From the NCBI GenBank assembly GCA_021807675.1, contig JAKBCR010000016.1, forward strand, positions 1-37,964: a stretch of DNA of 37,964 nt. The letters are read 5' to 3'. Every line of letters begins with the position of its first letter. Position 1 is the stretch's first letter. A model generated the notes under the pieces. It saw only the letters and a program-made list of their open reading frames with translations, was not told the DNA's origin and did no database searches. Below are positions 7,742-15,746 of the stretch, one piece after another. A program made the translations under genes and the position numbers. Source of the stretch: Pseudomonadota bacterium (GTDB taxonomy: Bacteria; Pseudomonadota; Gammaproteobacteria; Steroidobacterales; Steroidobacteraceae).

Positions 7742-9844
7742 ATGTCGACGGCGTCACACTTGGTGAAGCTCAACGGCCCCCAGCGCCGGGCCGTCACCTA
7801 TGGCGAGCCGCTGGCCGATGGCGCTGGTGCACCCAAAGGCTTCAAGGCCGGGCCGCTGCTGATCGTGGCGGGTGCGGGCACCGGCAAGACCGATACGCTG
7901 GCCCATCGCGTCGCTCACCTCGTCATCCATGGAGTGGACCCCGCGCGGATCATGATGCTGACCTTCACCCGGCGGGCTGCGATCGAGATGCGCCGGCGCG
8001 CACACGAGCTCGCCAAGGCGGCGCTCAACGAGGCCTTGGGCGGAGTGAGCCAGGGCATTCTGCAGCGCATGAGCTGGTCGGGCACTTTCCATTCCGTCGG
8101 CAATCGCCTGCTGCGCCACTACGCCCGCCACCTGAGCCTCGATCCCCAGTTCAGCGTGCTCGATCGCGGCGATTCCGCCGATCTCATGGATGCCTTGCGC
8201 CAGGAGCTCGGGCTCGCGCGCAAGGAGCAGCGCTTCCCGCGCAAGGATACCTGCCTGCAGATCTACTCCCATCGCGTCAACACTCAGCGGCCTCTCAAGG
8301 AGACGCTCGCAGCCCAGTTCCCCTGGTGCGCTCAGTGGGAGCAGGACCTCACACGCCTCTACCGCGCATACGTCGAGCGCAAGCAGCGCAACAGCCTGCT
8401 CGATTACGACGATCTGCTGCTTTACTGGCAGATCATGATGTCCCATCCGCGCCTCGCCGCGCACGTGGGGGGACACTTCGATCACGTCCTGGTCGACGAA
8501 TATCAGGATACCAACAGGCTGCAGGCGGAGATTCTCCATGCCTTGAAGCCCGACGGCGCGGGGCTCGCCGTCGTGGGCGACGACGCCCAGGCGATCTATT
8601 CCTTCCGCGCCGCCGCGGTGGAGAACATCCTCGGTTTCCCCGACCGCTTCACGCCGCGAGCGGAGGTGGTCACGCTGGCCCAGAACTACCGCTCCACCCA
8701 GCAGGTGCTCGACGTCGCCAACGCCGTAATGGCGGAGGCGCCACGTCAGCACCGCAAGCACCTACTGTCGAGCCGCGGCGAAGGACCGAGACCCCGCCTC
8801 GTGACCGTGGAGGACCTGCAGGCGCAGGCGGAGTGTGTCTGCGGCGAGGTGCTGAAGCGCCGTGAAGCCAACGTGCCGTTGCGCAGGCAGGCGGTGCTTT
8901 TCCGCTCCTCCAGCCACAGCGATGTCCTCGAGGTCGAGCTCGGGCGACGTCAGATTCCCTTCGTGAAGTATGGTGGGCTCAAGTTCCTCGAGGCCGGCCA
9001 CATCAAGGATCTCCTCGCCGTGCTGCGCTGGGCCGATAACCCGCGCAACGGCCTGGCGGCCTTGCGGACCCTGCAGCTCCTGCCCGGCATGGGCCCCGTC
9101 AATGCCCGCCGCGCGCTCGACCATCTTGAATCAAACGGCGGCTCTCTCGGCTCACTGCAGAGCTTCACGCCGCCCCAAGGCACCGCCCAGGACTGGCGCA
9201 AGCTTATCGAGCTGCTCCTCGCGCTCGCCGACCCGCAGCGTCCTTGGGCCGGACAGGTGCACTTCGCGCGGGAATGGTATCGGCCGCATTTCGAGCGGCA
9301 GTACGAGCACTTCCACACCCGACTCGGCGACCTGGACCAGCTCGAGGTGCTCTCCGGTCAGTACCCGTCCCGCGAGCGCTTCCTGACCGAACTCACCCTC
9401 GACCCCCCGAACGCTACCAGTGATCTCGCCGGCCGACCCGCGCTCGACGAGGACTATCTCGTCCTCTCCACCATTCATTCCGCCAAGGGCATGGAATGGG
9501 ATTCGGTCTACCTGCTGAACGTCGTCGACGGCAGCTTCCCCTCGGAGTTCGCGACCGGCAAGCCCGAGCTCATCGAGGAGGAGCGACGCCTGCTCTACGT
9601 CGCCTTGACCCGCGCCCAGAACGACCTTCTGCTGCTCGCTCCCCTGAAGTTCCACCTGACATCGCAACATCGTCTCGGCGACGCGCATGTCTACGGAGGC
9701 CGTAGCCGCTTTCTGAGCGACAAGGTCCTCAAGACCCTCGAGCCCGCCGCCTTCCAAAGCACCAAGCTCGGCGGTGATGCGCTGACGGAGGAGGGGGGTG
9801 ATGCCGCCCTCGACGTGAGCGCCCGTTTGAAGGAGATGTGGTAG
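7742..9844 (+). CDS. UvrD/Rep-family ATP-dependent DNA helicase
   Basis: This 700-residue superfamily 1A helicase shows the motifs in order: Walker A GAGTGKT (44-50), motif Ia TFTRRAA (74-80), motif II DEYQD (252-256), motif III GDDAQAIYSFR (279-289), motif IV YRST, motif V STIHSAKGMEWD and motif VI YVALTRA. It should unwind DNA 3'-5' in repair or replication restart. It is a little shorter than E. coli UvrD (720) and Rep (673). Motif Ia reads TFTRRAA instead of the usual TFTNKAA, which suggests a distinct subfamily rather than uvrD itself. No nuclease domain is visible. It appears to be transcribed alone from the promoter at 7701. Confidence 0.9.
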   Translation: MSTASHLVKLNGPQRRAVTYGEPLADGAGAPKGFKAGPLLIVAGAGTGKTDTLAHRVAHLVIHGVDPARIMMLTFTRRAAIEMRRRAHELAKAALNEALGGVSQGILQRMSWSGTFHSVGNRLLRHYARHLSLDPQFSVLDRGDSADLMDALRQELGLARKEQRFPRKDTCLQIYSHRVNTQRPLKETLAAQFPWCAQWEQDLTRLYRAYVERKQRNSLLDYDDLLLYWQIMMSHPRLAAHVGGHFDHVLVDEYQDTNRLQAEILHALKPDGAGLAVVGDDAQAIYSFRAAAVENILGFPDRFTPRAEVVTLAQNYRSTQQVLDVANAVMAEAPRQHRKHLLSSRGEGPRPRLVTVEDLQAQAECVCGEVLKRREANVPLRRQAVLFRSSSHSDVLEVELGRRQIPFVKYGGLKFLEAGHIKDLLAVLRWADNPRNGLAALRTLQLLPGMGPVNARRALDHLESNGGSLGSLQSFTPPQGTAQDWRKLIELLLALADPQRPWAGQVHFAREWYRPHFERQYEHFHTRLGDLDQLEVLSGQYPSRERFLTELTLDPPNATSDLAGRPALDEDYLVLSTIHSAKGMEWDSVYLLNVVDGSFPSEFATGKPELIEEERRLLYVALTRAQNDLLLLAPLKFHLTSQHRLGDAHVYGGRSRFLSDKVLKTLEPAAFQSTKLGGDALTEEGGDAALDVSARLKEMW

Positions 9845-9948
9845 GGATCAGCCTGCAATGGCGGCCCGGCTCAAAGCGCTCCTGAGAGCCAGCTGCAAGG
9901 CAGATGCGGTAGCCCGAAGTCGTTCAGCAAGCCCACGCGGAGCCGCGC

Positions 9949-10800
9949 TCAATCATCGCGCGGCTTCACGAACTTCAAGGTGAACCGATCGCTCTCCCCG
10001 ATGGCCCGATACATCCCGCGATCGATATTCCCCAGCCGGTAAACCGGCGGCAGCGCCCAAACGCCACAGGGATAATTCTTCGTGTCCTTCGGATTGGCAT
10101 TGATCTCGGAAGTGGCAACCAGCCGGAACCCCGCCGCTTCGATCAGCCGGATGGCGTAGTCCTGCCTGACATAGCCATTCTTCGCCAACGGGTCCTGCGG
10201 CACCGCCGGATCGCCGCGATTGTCCACCACCCCGAACACGCCGCCGGGTGCCAGCGCACGGTAGATCGTGGCCAGCGCCTGCTGCGCATCCCCCAGCGCC
10301 ATCCACTGGTGCAGATCGCGGAAGCTCAACACCATGTCCACCGACCCGGGTGGCACCGCATCGCCCCCATTCAGGGGAAACGTCACTACCTTTACCCGGC
10401 CATACAGGTCGGGCCGGGAGGCGAGGAGCCGCCGGTAGCGCCCCAGCCGCGCCGCCAGGAATCGGCTGCCCGGGTCAGGCGCGATTACACCGGCATAGTA
10501 CCGTCCGCGAGCGCGGACGAGCGGTGCGATGATCTTCGTGTACCAGCCCGACTCCGGCCAGACTAGCAGTACCCGCGTACGTGGCCGGATGCCGAAGAAC
10601 AGCAACGTGTTCTTCGGATGCCGGAACCGGTCGCGGGCACGATCAGCCGCAGTGCGTTGATGACCTGCCAGGATGGCATCCAGCGCGCTGGCGGTCGTCG
10701 CCCGGCCGCTGGTCGTCACACACCCGGCGAGCAGCGCCGTGCCACCTACCAGGCAGAAGAGGGCAACGACCAGGGTGACGTTCTTTGGGCGGGGACGCAT
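9949..10800 (-). CDS. Lipoprotein-type SAM methyltransferase-like protein
   Basis: The 283-residue protein starts with a signal sequence (MRPRPKNVTLVVALFC) ending in a lipobox LLAGC, with the lipidated Cys at 27, so it should be anchored to a membrane on the periplasmic side. The mature part matches the predicted methyltransferase family with RDRFRHPKNTLLFFGIRP, a nucleotide-binding strand and a GSVDMVLSFRDLHQW stretch (COG4798-like). The usual acidic and glycine-rich SAM loop is weakened here: VLLVWPESGWYT lacks the acidic residue and two glycines. It may therefore bind SAM poorly or not at all. The ATG at 10800 is chosen because it gives the standard short n-region; an upstream ATG at 10818 is in frame. 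Confidence 0.75.
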   Translation of the reverse strand: MRPRPKNVTLVVALFCLVGGTALLAGCVTTSGRATTASALDAILAGHQRTAADRARDRFRHPKNTLLFFGIRPRTRVLLVWPESGWYTKIIAPLVRARGRYYAGVIAPDPGSRFLAARLGRYRRLLASRPDLYGRVKVVTFPLNGGDAVPPGSVDMVLSFRDLHQWMALGDAQQALATIYRALAPGGVFGVVDNRGDPAVPQDPLAKNGYVRQDYAIRLIEAAGFRLVATSEINANPKDTKNYPCGVWALPPVYRLGNIDRGMYRAIGESDRFTLKFVKPRDD

Positions 10801-10955
10801 CCCGCCTATTCTAAGCACTGCCGCAGGTCCTCGAGGGATTCGCCCAAGGATGGCAAGTCGCCCGGAGCGATTTGCAAGGCCATGCGCGAGGGTTAGTGCA
10901 TGCCGAATGGTTTCGAGCGCCTGGCCGCGCCTGCGCGCCGATTGGACGCCCAGTC

Positions 10956-10983
10956 AAAAAAAACCCCGCCGAGGGGCGGGGTT
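10956..10983 (-). terminator. Intrinsic terminator after the RRM gene
   Basis: Read on the minus strand, a 9-bp GC-rich stem (AACCCCGCC / GGCGGGGTT, 4-base loop) runs into eight T residues. It lies 28 bases after the RRM stop and ends that transcript before the methyltransferase gene. Confidence 0.9.
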
Positions 10984-11011
10984 CGTATCAAATGTGAAAC
11001 GGACGTTAGTC

Positions 11012-11293
11012 TCAGCGTCTGAATGGGCCGCCGCCTTGCCGCGCGCGAGGCGCGCGCTCCTGGGCCTCATTGACCCGCAACGCGCGGCCGTTCATCTGAA
11101 AGCCGTTCAGGGCCTGGATCGCCCCCTGGGCCTCGCTCTGCGACATCTCGACGAAACCGAAGCCTCGCGGGCGGCCGGTTTCCCGATCGTTGATGAGCTT
11201 GACCGATTCCACCTTGCCGTGACGCTCGAACAGTGCTTTCACGTCCTGCTCGGTGGCATTGAAGGGCAGATTGCCCACGTAGATCGTCGTCAT
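11012..11293 (-). CDS. Small RNA-binding protein with one RRM domain
   Basis: The 93-residue protein is a single RNA recognition motif: RNP2 IYVGNL at residues 4-9 and RNP1 RGFGFVEM at 43-50, with aromatic residues placed for base stacking. A short basic Arg/Gly-rich tail (RAPRARQGGGPFRR) follows. Proteins of this size and layout occur in many proteobacteria and cyanobacteria and bind single-stranded RNA, sometimes in cold stress; the targets are unknown. The ATG at 11293 (MTTIYVGNLPF) is preferred over one nine codons upstream. A purine-rich GAAGAGAGA precedes it. An own promoter is likely in the 283-base gap after speA, and a strong terminator follows. Confidence 0.9.
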   Translation of the reverse strand: MTTIYVGNLPFNATEQDVKALFERHGKVESVKLINDRETGRPRGFGFVEMSQSEAQGAIQALNGFQMNGRALRVNEAQERAPRARQGGGPFRR

Positions 11294-11479
11294 CCGGAAG
11301 TCTCTCTTCAGAATGCGCACAGCGGCGAGCCGCGCGAGGCGGTCGCATGTGCCGCGTGATCATGGATTACGGGACGGGGAGGGGATTCGCACGAAACAGA
11401 GCAACTCAAGCGTACTCATCCCAGGGGGATACCAACGCAAACCATGCTACTCCCGGCTTTTGCCGATGGCAAACACCGG

Positions 11480-11499
11480 TTGTAGTATATTTGCTACAA
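11480..11499. promoter_or_regulatory. AT-rich palindrome upstream of the RRM gene
   Basis: TTGTAG-8-CTACAA is a perfect 6-bp inverted repeat in an AT-rich island within otherwise GC-rich DNA, 187 bases before the RRM start. On the minus strand the island contains TATACT, a good -10 hexamer, though the nearest -35-like TTGCCG is only 14 bases away. It could be an operator overlapping a promoter. The rest of 11294-11576 shows no gene. Confidence 0.35.
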
Positions 11500-11576
11500 A
11501 ATACGGCAACGCTGCCTGTGGCGCATTGCTCGGCCCGCCGCACGGGTCCGTCCGGGCGCTCGCCCCTTGGGGCCGT

Positions 11577-13625
11577 CTAGCTGCCCGGCGGCTCCAGGTA
11601 GGAGTACCCGTCGAGCTCGCCCTCGTAGAACCGCTTCAGCATCCGGCTCTCCGCGATCGTCATCCGGCCGTCCCGGATGGCCCGCTCGCAATCCCGCGCC
11701 AGGGCCGGGTAGAGCTCCGCCACGTCATATTCCATGTACTCGAGCACTCTGTTGGCGGTATCTCCCTTGACGATCTCCTCGATCCACCAGCCCCCCTCGT
11801 CATGGAGCCGCACGTGCACGACGTGTGTATCACCGAACAAGTTGTGCAGGTCGCCCAGAGTTTCCTGGTAGGCGCCCACCAGGAAAACCGCCAGGTAGTA
11901 CTTCTCTCCCGGCTTCAGCTCATGCAGCTCCAGGGTGCGCTTGACGTCCCGTAGCGACACGAAATGGTCGATCTTGCCGTCCGAGTCGCATGTGATATCC
12001 GCCAGCACGCCCGTGCGAGCAGGGCGCTCGTCCAGCCGATGGATGGGCATGATCGGGAAGAGCTGGTCTATCGCCCAGCTGTCCGGCAGCGACTGGAAAA
12101 CCGAGAAATTGCAAAAGTAGGTGTCGGATAGGATCGACTCCAGGCCCTCGAGCTCCTCCGGCAACCGCTCGAGCCGACGGCAGCAGTCTCGCACCCGGGC
12201 GCACGTCGCCCAGAACAGCCGCTCCGCGAGCGCGCGGAACTCCAGCGAGAGCAGGCCGAGATTGAACATCTGCAGCACCTGATCGCGCGCCGTCAGCGCA
12301 TCGTGGTAGCACTCCACCAGCCGGCGCTCGCTCACCGAGCGGAACGCCTCGAACAAATCCCGGATCGGCTGCGGCAGCTCCTCTTCCCCATCGTAGTCCT
12401 CGTCCTCCCGGCCGGTCACCCGGAACTTGTCGAGCGCCGATGAGCCGAGTGTGTCGAACACCAGGACGCTGTGGTAGGCCGCGATCGCCCTGCCGGACTC
12501 GCTGATGATCATCGGGTGCGGGATGTCACGCGCGTCGCAAACGCTCGCGATCCGATAGACGACATCGCTCGCATACTCGTTGAGCGTGTAGTTCATCGAC
12601 GACGAGTAGTTCGTGCCGCTGCCGTCGTAGTCGACGCCCAGGCCCCCTCCCACGTCGATGTACTGCAGGCCCGCGCCCATGAGCTTCAGCTCTGCGTAGA
12701 CGTGCGCCAACTCGTTGATGGCATCCTTCACGCGCCGGATGTCCTGCAGCTGACTGCCGGGATGGCAGTGTACGAGCTGCAGGCAGTCCAGCATCCCGCG
12801 CGCCTTCAGCACCCCGAAGAGCTCGACGATCTCGGTGATGAAGAGGCCGAATTTCGACTTTTCGCCCGCCGATTCGCGCCAGCGGCCCGAGCCTTCCGTG
12901 AAGAGTTTCACCCGTACGCCGATGCGCGGCCGCACCTGGTAACGCTCGGCGTGCTTGAGGATGAGGTCGAGCTCATCGAAGTTCTCCACGACCGGAATGA
13001 TGGTCCGTCCCAGCTTCGTGGCGAGCGTCACCGCCTCGATGTAGCTGTCGTCCTTGAAGCCGTTGCAGACGATCAGCCGTTCCGGGGCGTTCTCGGTCAT
13101 CGCCATCACGGCGAGCAGCTCGGGCTTCGAGCCGACCTCGAGGCCGAATCCGAACTCCTTCCCGTAGCGGTAGACCTCCTCGACGACGAGACGCTGCTGG
13201 TTCACCTTGATGGGGTAAACCGCCGTGTATCCGTTACGGTAGTCGTTCTCGGCGATCGCCTGCGCGAAAGCGGCGTGCAAATGCTTCAGGCGATGCGCCA
13301 GGATGTCCGAGAAGCGCACCACGACCGGTGTCGTCAGATCTCGAGCCTCCAGGCCCTCGACGACCTCGTAAAGATCGATGTCCCGCCCGGGCTGCGCGTC
13401 GGGCCTCACCACGACGTGACCGGCCGCGTTGATGCCGAAGTAGCCTTTGCCCCACGCAGTGACGTGGTAGAGCTCCAGGGAGTCCTCGACGCGCCAGGGC
13501 TGGGCGGGGTTGAATTTGCGAGCACCGTTCACGGCGCTCTTCGGATCTACGGCCACGTGCGAGAATCCGCTGTCGGTCTCGGTGAGTTCACTGGGCCGGC
13601 ACGATATCAAAACTGTGTGACACAT
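11577..13625 (-). CDS. speA: Biosynthetic arginine decarboxylase
   Basis: SpeA is a PLP enzyme that converts arginine to agmatine, the first step of one putrescine route. Family marks along the 682 residues are YPIKVNQ with the PLP lysine K140, GLEVGSKPELLAV, EKSKFGL, DVGGGLGVDYDG, the ESGRA segment, and the C-terminal ADITCDSDGKIDHF motif with the active-site Cys. The alignment with E. coli SpeA (658 aa) runs through the whole length. The first 25-40 residues are not conserved, so the exact start is uncertain; ATG 13625 is the first in frame. It lies downstream of the sulfurtransferase gene, with a tandem palindromic repeat between them. The polyamine gene hss is 2.1 kb away. Confidence 0.95.
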   Translation of the reverse strand: MCHTVLISCRPSELTETDSGFSHVAVDPKSAVNGARKFNPAQPWRVEDSLELYHVTAWGKGYFGINAAGHVVVRPDAQPGRDIDLYEVVEGLEARDLTTPVVVRFSDILAHRLKHLHAAFAQAIAENDYRNGYTAVYPIKVNQQRLVVEEVYRYGKEFGFGLEVGSKPELLAVMAMTENAPERLIVCNGFKDDSYIEAVTLATKLGRTIIPVVENFDELDLILKHAERYQVRPRIGVRVKLFTEGSGRWRESAGEKSKFGLFITEIVELFGVLKARGMLDCLQLVHCHPGSQLQDIRRVKDAINELAHVYAELKLMGAGLQYIDVGGGLGVDYDGSGTNYSSSMNYTLNEYASDVVYRIASVCDARDIPHPMIISESGRAIAAYHSVLVFDTLGSSALDKFRVTGREDEDYDGEEELPQPIRDLFEAFRSVSERRLVECYHDALTARDQVLQMFNLGLLSLEFRALAERLFWATCARVRDCCRRLERLPEELEGLESILSDTYFCNFSVFQSLPDSWAIDQLFPIMPIHRLDERPARTGVLADITCDSDGKIDHFVSLRDVKRTLELHELKPGEKYYLAVFLVGAYQETLGDLHNLFGDTHVVHVRLHDEGGWWIEEIVKGDTANRVLEYMEYDVAELYPALARDCERAIRDGRMTIAESRMLKRFYEGELDGYSYLEPPGS

Positions 13626-13627
13626 TC

Positions 13628-13787
13628 ATGGGCGAAAATCGCCGAGGCGATCTCCGGCGAGACCCCGCACATTTCGCCGCGGGCCAGGGAACGGCCCTGG
13701 CCCGGTCTTTCATTGGCGGAAATCGTCGAGACGATTTCCGCGAGACCCCACACATTTCGCCGCGGGCCAGGGAACGGCCCTGGCCCG
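13628..13787. repeat. Tandem pair of ~83-bp palindromic repeat units
   Basis: Two nearly identical units (about 13629-13704 and 13712-13787) fill the gap between the sulfurtransferase and speA. Each has a GGCGNAAATCG hairpin, then the shared text ACATTTCGCCGCGGGCCAGG, and ends in a near-perfect GCGGGCCAGGG-AACGG-CCCTGGCCCGC hairpin. In the second unit the first hairpin is perfect (GCGGAAATCGTC / GACGATTTCCGC). They would be transcribed between the two genes and could terminate or stabilise the RNA. Confidence 0.85.
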
Positions 13788-14675
13788 CTATGCCGTGCCA
13801 CGGGAGACGGGGCGGTTCGGGTCGCGGATCCACTCGCTCCAGGAGCCGGCGTAGAGACGCCCTTCCTTGAGCCCGGCCACCTCCATGGCGAGCAGGTTGT
13901 GGCAAGCGGTCACGCCCGAGCCGCACATGCAGATCGCCGAATCCGGCGCCACCCCCTCGAGCGTCTTTGCGAACCGCTCGCGCAACCTGCCGCGATCGAG
14001 AAATCGCCCGGCGGCGTCCACGTTATCGGTGAACGGATGATTCCGCGCGCCCGGGACGTGGCCCGCTACAGGGTCGATCGTCTCGTTGCAGCCCGCGAAC
14101 CGGTCGGCGGCACGGGCATCAACCAACACGACGTCCGCGCAGGCAAGCTGCCCCGAGGCGATGAGCTCTTCGAGCTCCGGAGTGCTCACCACCATCTCCT
14201 TGTCGGGACGCGGGTCGAAGCGGCGGGCTGCTCGGCCGGGATGCGCCTGGACCGTGGGGGTGAGGAGAGGCGTCGTCTCGAGCGGGAGGCGCTCCTGCTG
14301 CCAGGCGGCCAAGCCACCATCGAGTACCGCCACTCTCCCATGCCCCAGCCAGCGCAACAGCCACCACAGTCGCGCCGCATAGGCTCCCGGGCTCTGGTCG
14401 TATGCGATCACCTGCACCTGCGCGTCGATACCCCATTGCCCCAGCCGCGAAGCCATCTCATCGACCGGCGGCAGCGGATGTCGACCCGTGGATGCGGAGA
14501 CCTTTCCGGACAGGTCTTGGTCCAGGTGCGCATACGAGGCATGTGGAATGCGTGCGCTCGCGTACGCCTCGCGCCCCCACTCAGGGCGCGCGAGGTCGAA
14601 TCGGCAATCGATGACCGCCAGGTCCCGATCCTCGAGCCGCGCGGCCAACTGTCGAGGAGTTATGAGGGTCTGCAT
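13788..14675 (-). CDS. sseA: Sulfurtransferase (3-mercaptopyruvate/thiosulfate type)
   Basis: The 295-residue protein is a two-domain rhodanese. The N-terminal inactive domain carries VIDCRFDLARP, and the C-terminal domain carries the active-site loop CGSGVTAC with the persulfide cysteine C251. The CGSGVTA loop is characteristic of 3-mercaptopyruvate sulfurtransferases such as E. coli SseA (281 aa), as opposed to the CRxGxR/T loop of thiosulfate rhodaneses, so mercaptopyruvate is the likelier donor. The ATG at 14675 (MQTLITPRQL) is chosen; a second ATG two codons upstream (14681) is equally possible. The longer open frame upstream reads into a repeat element and is not coding. Confidence 0.9.
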   Translation of the reverse strand: MQTLITPRQLAARLEDRDLAVIDCRFDLARPEWGREAYASARIPHASYAHLDQDLSGKVSASTGRHPLPPVDEMASRLGQWGIDAQVQVIAYDQSPGAYAARLWWLLRWLGHGRVAVLDGGLAAWQQERLPLETTPLLTPTVQAHPGRAARRFDPRPDKEMVVSTPELEELIASGQLACADVVLVDARAADRFAGCNETIDPVAGHVPGARNHPFTDNVDAAGRFLDRGRLRERFAKTLEGVAPDSAICMCGSGVTACHNLLAMEVAGLKEGRLYAGSWSEWIRDPNRPVSRGTA

Positions 14676-14682
14676 GTGCATA

Positions 14683-14970
14683 TATTGGCGCAAAGTCTCC
14701 CGCGGCGCTTTGCTCGCCGCATTCTGCGCAAAGCCCCGTGGGCCTGCTGAGCACATCCACGAAAAATTGCCCGCAGCAATTCTGTGCGCCCGCCTAGGGC
14801 GGGCTCAGGGCCGAGGCCCGGGGGCTCCCCGGCTGCATCGCTCCAGACCGGCTTCCCGCGCGAGCGCGGCCATATGACGCCCTCCGGCCCGCGGTCCAGC
14901 CGACAGCCCTGCGAGCCGATAAGGATGACCTCGGAGCCTGTGGCGACTCACTTGCTTTCGATCCGCACGG
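14683..14970. repeat. Composite palindromic repeat, sseA/GST intergenic
   Basis: This gene-free stretch of about 315 bases contains the same modules as the other copies: TTGGCGCAAAG ... GCTTTGC (from 14685), then AAAAATTGCCCGCAGCAATT followed by TGTGCGC (from about 14762), several GGGC/GCCC hairpins, and near the right end ACTCACTTGCTTTCG (14946-14960). It lies directly before sseA on one side and the GST gene on the other. Confidence 0.7.
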
Positions 14971-14977
14971 CTTTCGC

Positions 14978-14983
14978 TACAAT
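14978..14983 (+). promoter_or_regulatory. Likely -10 box for the GST-family gene
   Basis: TACAAT matches five of six -10 consensus bases. A TTGCTT at 14952 is 20 bases upstream, longer than ideal. A start about 8 bases downstream would place the transcript start at the ATG at 14991, giving a leaderless message and ruling out the ATG at 14982, which overlaps the box. Confidence 0.35.
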
Positions 14984-14990
14984 GACCGCG

Positions 14991-15677
14991 ATGGCGATAG
15001 ACGTTTACTGGGGCAGCGGCAGTCCGTACGCCTGGCGGGTGCTGCTCGCGCTCGAATACAAGCGCCTGCCCTACGCGAGCCACCTGCTGCAGTTCTCCAA
15101 GCAGGAGCACAAGTCGCCACAGATGCTCCATATAAATCCCCGAGGCCGGGTACCGGTGCTCAAGGACGGGGAATACGTCTGCTTCGAGTCTCTGGCCATA
15201 CTCTACTACCTCGACCTGAAATATCCCGATCCTCCGATCTTCGGGCGCAGCCCCGAGGAGGCCGGCACCATCATGCGGGTCATCTGCGAGTACCAGGCCT
15301 ACATCGAGCCGCATCTCACGAGGATCGTCGAAGCGGTCTTCTCGAAGACCTTGGATCTGCGCAGCGATGAGATCACTCGAGCCATGCACGCGGCCGCGAG
15401 CGAGGCCCGGACGATCGAGGGCCGGCTGTCGAAATCCGACTGGGTGGTGGGTGAGAGCTTCTCGGCGGTCGATATGGTCATCTTTCCCGGGTTTCAGCTG
15501 CTGAAGCGCGCGCTCGAGCGGCCGGAGGCGCGAGAGCTCGCCTCGCGCTTCATGCCCGTGGAGGTTCATTATCCCGCCGTCGGGCGCTGGGTAGCGCGCA
15601 TCGAGGCGCTCCCCGGTTACGAGCGGACATATCCGCCGCATTGGATTGGCTCCCAAAACCGCTCGGAGCGATCTTGA
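14991..15677 (+). CDS. Glutathione S-transferase family protein
   Basis: The 228-residue cytosolic protein has a GST N-terminal domain (MAIDVYWGSGSPYAWRVLLA), a cis-Pro element RGRVPVLKDG and the glutathione-contacting ESLAILYYL motif. A helical C-terminal domain follows, including VVGESFSAVDMVIFPGFQL. The putative catalytic serine lies in GSGSPYAWR. The layout resembles the YfcG-like or maleylacetoacetate-isomerase-like groups, but the substrate cannot be stated. ATG 14991 is chosen over 14982 because of the -10 box at 14978. The open frame continues to 14784, but that part is repeat sequence. Confidence 0.85.
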   Translation: MAIDVYWGSGSPYAWRVLLALEYKRLPYASHLLQFSKQEHKSPQMLHINPRGRVPVLKDGEYVCFESLAILYYLDLKYPDPPIFGRSPEEAGTIMRVICEYQAYIEPHLTRIVEAVFSKTLDLRSDEITRAMHAAASEARTIEGRLSKSDWVVGESFSAVDMVIFPGFQLLKRALERPEARELASRFMPVEVHYPAVGRWVARIEALPGYERTYPPHWIGSQNRSERS

Positions 15678-15746
15678 GCGACTGAATGGAGTCAGGCACG
15701 CGACGGGGTGTAAGCGCTGCGCCAAGATTGGTACCCTACGCGGATC

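Noticed and set aside
13628-13787. Tandem repeat considered as a CRISPR array
   Set aside because: Only two units, no spacers, unit length about 83 bases with internal hairpins, and no cas genes nearby.
12471-14750. A 759-codon open frame on the plus strand
   Set aside because: It lies antisense to speA and sseA, both well-supported, and crosses the repeat between them. Its composition is that of reverse-strand shadow in GC-rich DNA and no domain is visible.
14784-14990. N-terminal extension of the second GST-family protein
   Set aside because: It reads through repeat sequence and has no family similarity. A -10 box at 14978 would lie inside the coding region.
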